From Candidatus Aminicenantes bacterium RBG_13_64_14 (GTDB lineage: Bacteria > Acidobacteriota > Aminicenantia > Aminicenantales > Saccharicenantaceae), in contig MEXZ01000088.1 in the NCBI GenBank assembly GCA_001773855.1, positions 6,230 through 12,015 of the forward strand: a stretch of 5,786 bases of DNA, written 5' to 3'. Every line of letters starts with the position of its first letter. Within the stretch, counting starts at the first letter, position 1. A model generated the notes under the pieces. It did not search any database and was not told the DNA's origin. It saw nothing but the letters and a program-made list of their open reading frames with translations. Below, in pieces: positions 4,641 to 5,786 of the stretch. A program made the translations under genes and the position numbers.

Positions 4641-5786
4641 GACTCCACGATCGACTGGTAGACCAGGGCCTTGAACTTCGCCTGGGCGTCGCTGCCCGTC
4701 GCGGGCAGGAGCTGGGTCATGAACACGGCCACGAGCTTTTCGGCCGGGTCGACCCAATACGTCGTGTGATAGGCGCCGCCCCAGCCGAAAGCCCCGACCG
4801 ACCCCGGGTCGCCGTTCCTGCCGAGCTCCTTCGTCACCCAGAAGCCAAGACCGAAGCCCTGGCCCTGGCCGCCGTAGAGCGCGCCGGCGTGGTCCGCGGT
4901 CATGAGCTCAACGGACTTCGGGCTGAGGATATGGACGCCGCCCCATTCGCCGCCGCTCTGGAGCATGAGCAGGAAGCGGGCGTAATCCTCGGCCGTCGAA
5001 AGCAGCCCCGCCCCTCCGGCGAAGCACATCCTCGGTCCTTTGACATAGGCATTCTCACGGGCGTCCTCGACGAGTTCGGCCTTGCCATCCTTCCCCGTGC
5101 CATAGACCGCGGCTAGACGCCCGGCCTTCTCCTCGGGGAGGAAAAACGAGGTATCGGCCATCCCCAACGGCTCAGAGATTCTCTTCTTGATGAAATCGGC
5201 CAGGCTCATCCCCGAAACGACTTCAACCAGGTAGCCGAGGATGTCGGTGTTGTAACCGTAGACCCATTTCTCGCCTGGCTGGGCGTCGAAGGGCAGCTTG
5301 GCCAGCTTTTTAATGAGGTCGCCGACAGGGACATTTCTATCCGCCAGGAACCAGCCCTGGAGGCCGGCTGCCTTGTATAGGTCCTTGGCCGGTCCGTCGC
5401 CATAGGAAATGCCGGCCGTATGGGTCAGGAGGTCACGGATGGTGACCGGCCGCTTCGCCGGCACGACCTTGTAGCCGAGCCTTTTCTTGCTGGTCTCCGG
5501 GACGGCGACAGTCGTGTCCTTGAACTCCGGGATGTACTTCGAGACGGGGTCGCCGAGCAGGAGCCGCCCCTCCTCGAAAAGGATCATGACGGCGACGCTC
5601 GTGACCGCTTTGGTCTGCGAAGCGATCCGGAAGACGGCGTCCATGGGCATCGCCGCGCCGCTTTTTGGGTCCAGCTTGCCGAAGGACTGGAGGTAGGCCA
5701 CCTTGCCGTTCCGGGCGACGAGGGTGACCGCCCCGCTGAGCCGTTCCTGGTCGACGTACCGCTGCATGACCTCGCCGATCCTCGCC
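4628..5786 (-). CDS. Serine hydrolase of the beta-lactamase/EstB (family S12-like) fold, N-terminus beyond the window
   Basis: The frame is open to the right edge (from 5785). Residues are counted from the internal Met at 5767. The SxxK motif is S50-Q-T-K53, the acylating serine and its lysine base. YGYNTDILG (170-178) carries the second catalytic tyrosine, Y170, in the place EstB-type esterases have Tyr-Ser. GWGG (328-331) replaces the KTG motif of true beta-lactamases, as in EstB. RDLLTHTAGI (111-120) and the D-PAEKLV segment (340-346) are further family hallmarks. It therefore more likely hydrolyses esters or peptides than beta-lactams. Codons upstream of 5767 (ARIGEV) continue the usual family N-terminus, so Met 5767 is probably not the start and a signal peptide may lie outside. 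The stop (4630-4628) falls inside the SDR gene. Family secure; substrate and location unknown. Confidence 0.92.
   Translation of the reverse strand, partial: ARIGEVMQRYVDQERLSGAVTLVARNGKVAYLQSFGKLDPKSGAAMPMDAVFRIASQTKAVTSVAVMILFEEGRLLLGDPVSKYIPEFKDTTVAVPETSKKRLGYKVVPAKRPVTIRDLLTHTAGISYGDGPAKDLYKAAGLQGWFLADRNVPVGDLIKKLAKLPFDAQPGEKWVYGYNTDILGYLVEVVSGMSLADFIKKRISEPLGMADTSFFLPEEKAGRLAAVYGTGKDGKAELVEDARENAYVKGPRMCFAGGAGLLSTAEDYARFLLMLQSGGEWGGVHILSPKSVELMTADHAGALYGGQGQGFGLGFWVTKELGRNGDPGSVGAFGWGGAYHTTYWVDPAEKLVAVFMTQLLPATGSDAQAKFKALVYQSIVESYSR

Noticed and set aside
4656..4667. Small inverted repeat CTGG-TAGA-CCAG near the convergent gene ends as a terminator
   Set aside because: Only four pairs and no T-run on either strand.
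3891..4757. Minus-strand open frame (288 codons) opposite the SDR
   Set aside because: Antisense shadow; the SDR on the plus strand has all catalytic residues.
4190..5116. Plus-strand open frame (308 codons) spanning the SDR end and the hydrolase
   Set aside because: Begins as an Arg/His/Gly-rich frameshift of the SDR and ends as antisense of the hydrolase; no domain of its own.
5765..5767. Met at 5767 as the true start of the serine hydrolase
   Set aside because: In-frame codons upstream (ARIGEV) continue the usual family N-terminus to the window edge with no stop, so the gene is better treated as 5'-incomplete.

Overview
The window is GC-rich bacterial DNA, densely packed with six genes or gene fragments. 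GTG and TTG starts sit behind clear purine-rich Shine-Dalgarno sequences, and genes overlap at their ends. The gene set is an ATP-grasp ligase of the D-Ala-D-Ala ligase type, a secreted metzincin-TPR protein, a short-chain dehydrogenase and an EstB/class-C-like serine hydrolase. GC-rich codon use with these families would fit an Acidobacteriota- or Aminicenantota-like environmental bacterium. That placement is only an impression, because there is no rRNA or other marker gene here. No tRNA, rRNA, CRISPR array, insertion sequence, phage gene or attachment site was seen.

Left part, minus strand (1-1246): a 372-residue ATP-grasp protein is followed at once by the start of another gene, whose ATG overlaps the stop codon (ATGA) and which runs off the left edge. 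The two look translationally coupled. The ligase is probably not the housekeeping D-Ala-D-Ala ligase, and its substrate cannot be read from the sequence.

Divergent intergenic region (1247-1424, 178 bp): this is the only non-coding stretch of note. It holds a TTGACA-17-TATCCT promoter candidate firing left, a TATAAT box firing right, an imperfect hairpin, and a 9-bp direct repeat whose second copy lies inside the rightward promoter spacer.

Middle part, plus strand (1425-4640): a three-gene run that looks like an operon. First comes an unrecognised 124-residue protein with two predicted membrane segments. After a 28-bp gap comes a 688-residue exported protein with a complete metzincin zinc-protease signature followed by twelve uninterrupted 34-residue TPR units. 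Overlapping its end by 13 bp is a 252-residue classical SDR oxidoreductase. The first two products would sit at or beyond the membrane and the third in the cytosol, so co-transcription need not mean a shared pathway.

Right part, minus strand (4628-5786): a serine hydrolase of the beta-lactamase/EstB fold, convergent with the SDR and overlapping its 3' end by 13 bp. Its N-terminus lies beyond the right edge.

The strongest candidate for something unusual is the metzincin-TPR fusion and the small membrane protein encoded just before it. Nothing here amounts to a clearly new multi-gene system such as defence, mobility or a complete biosynthetic cluster.
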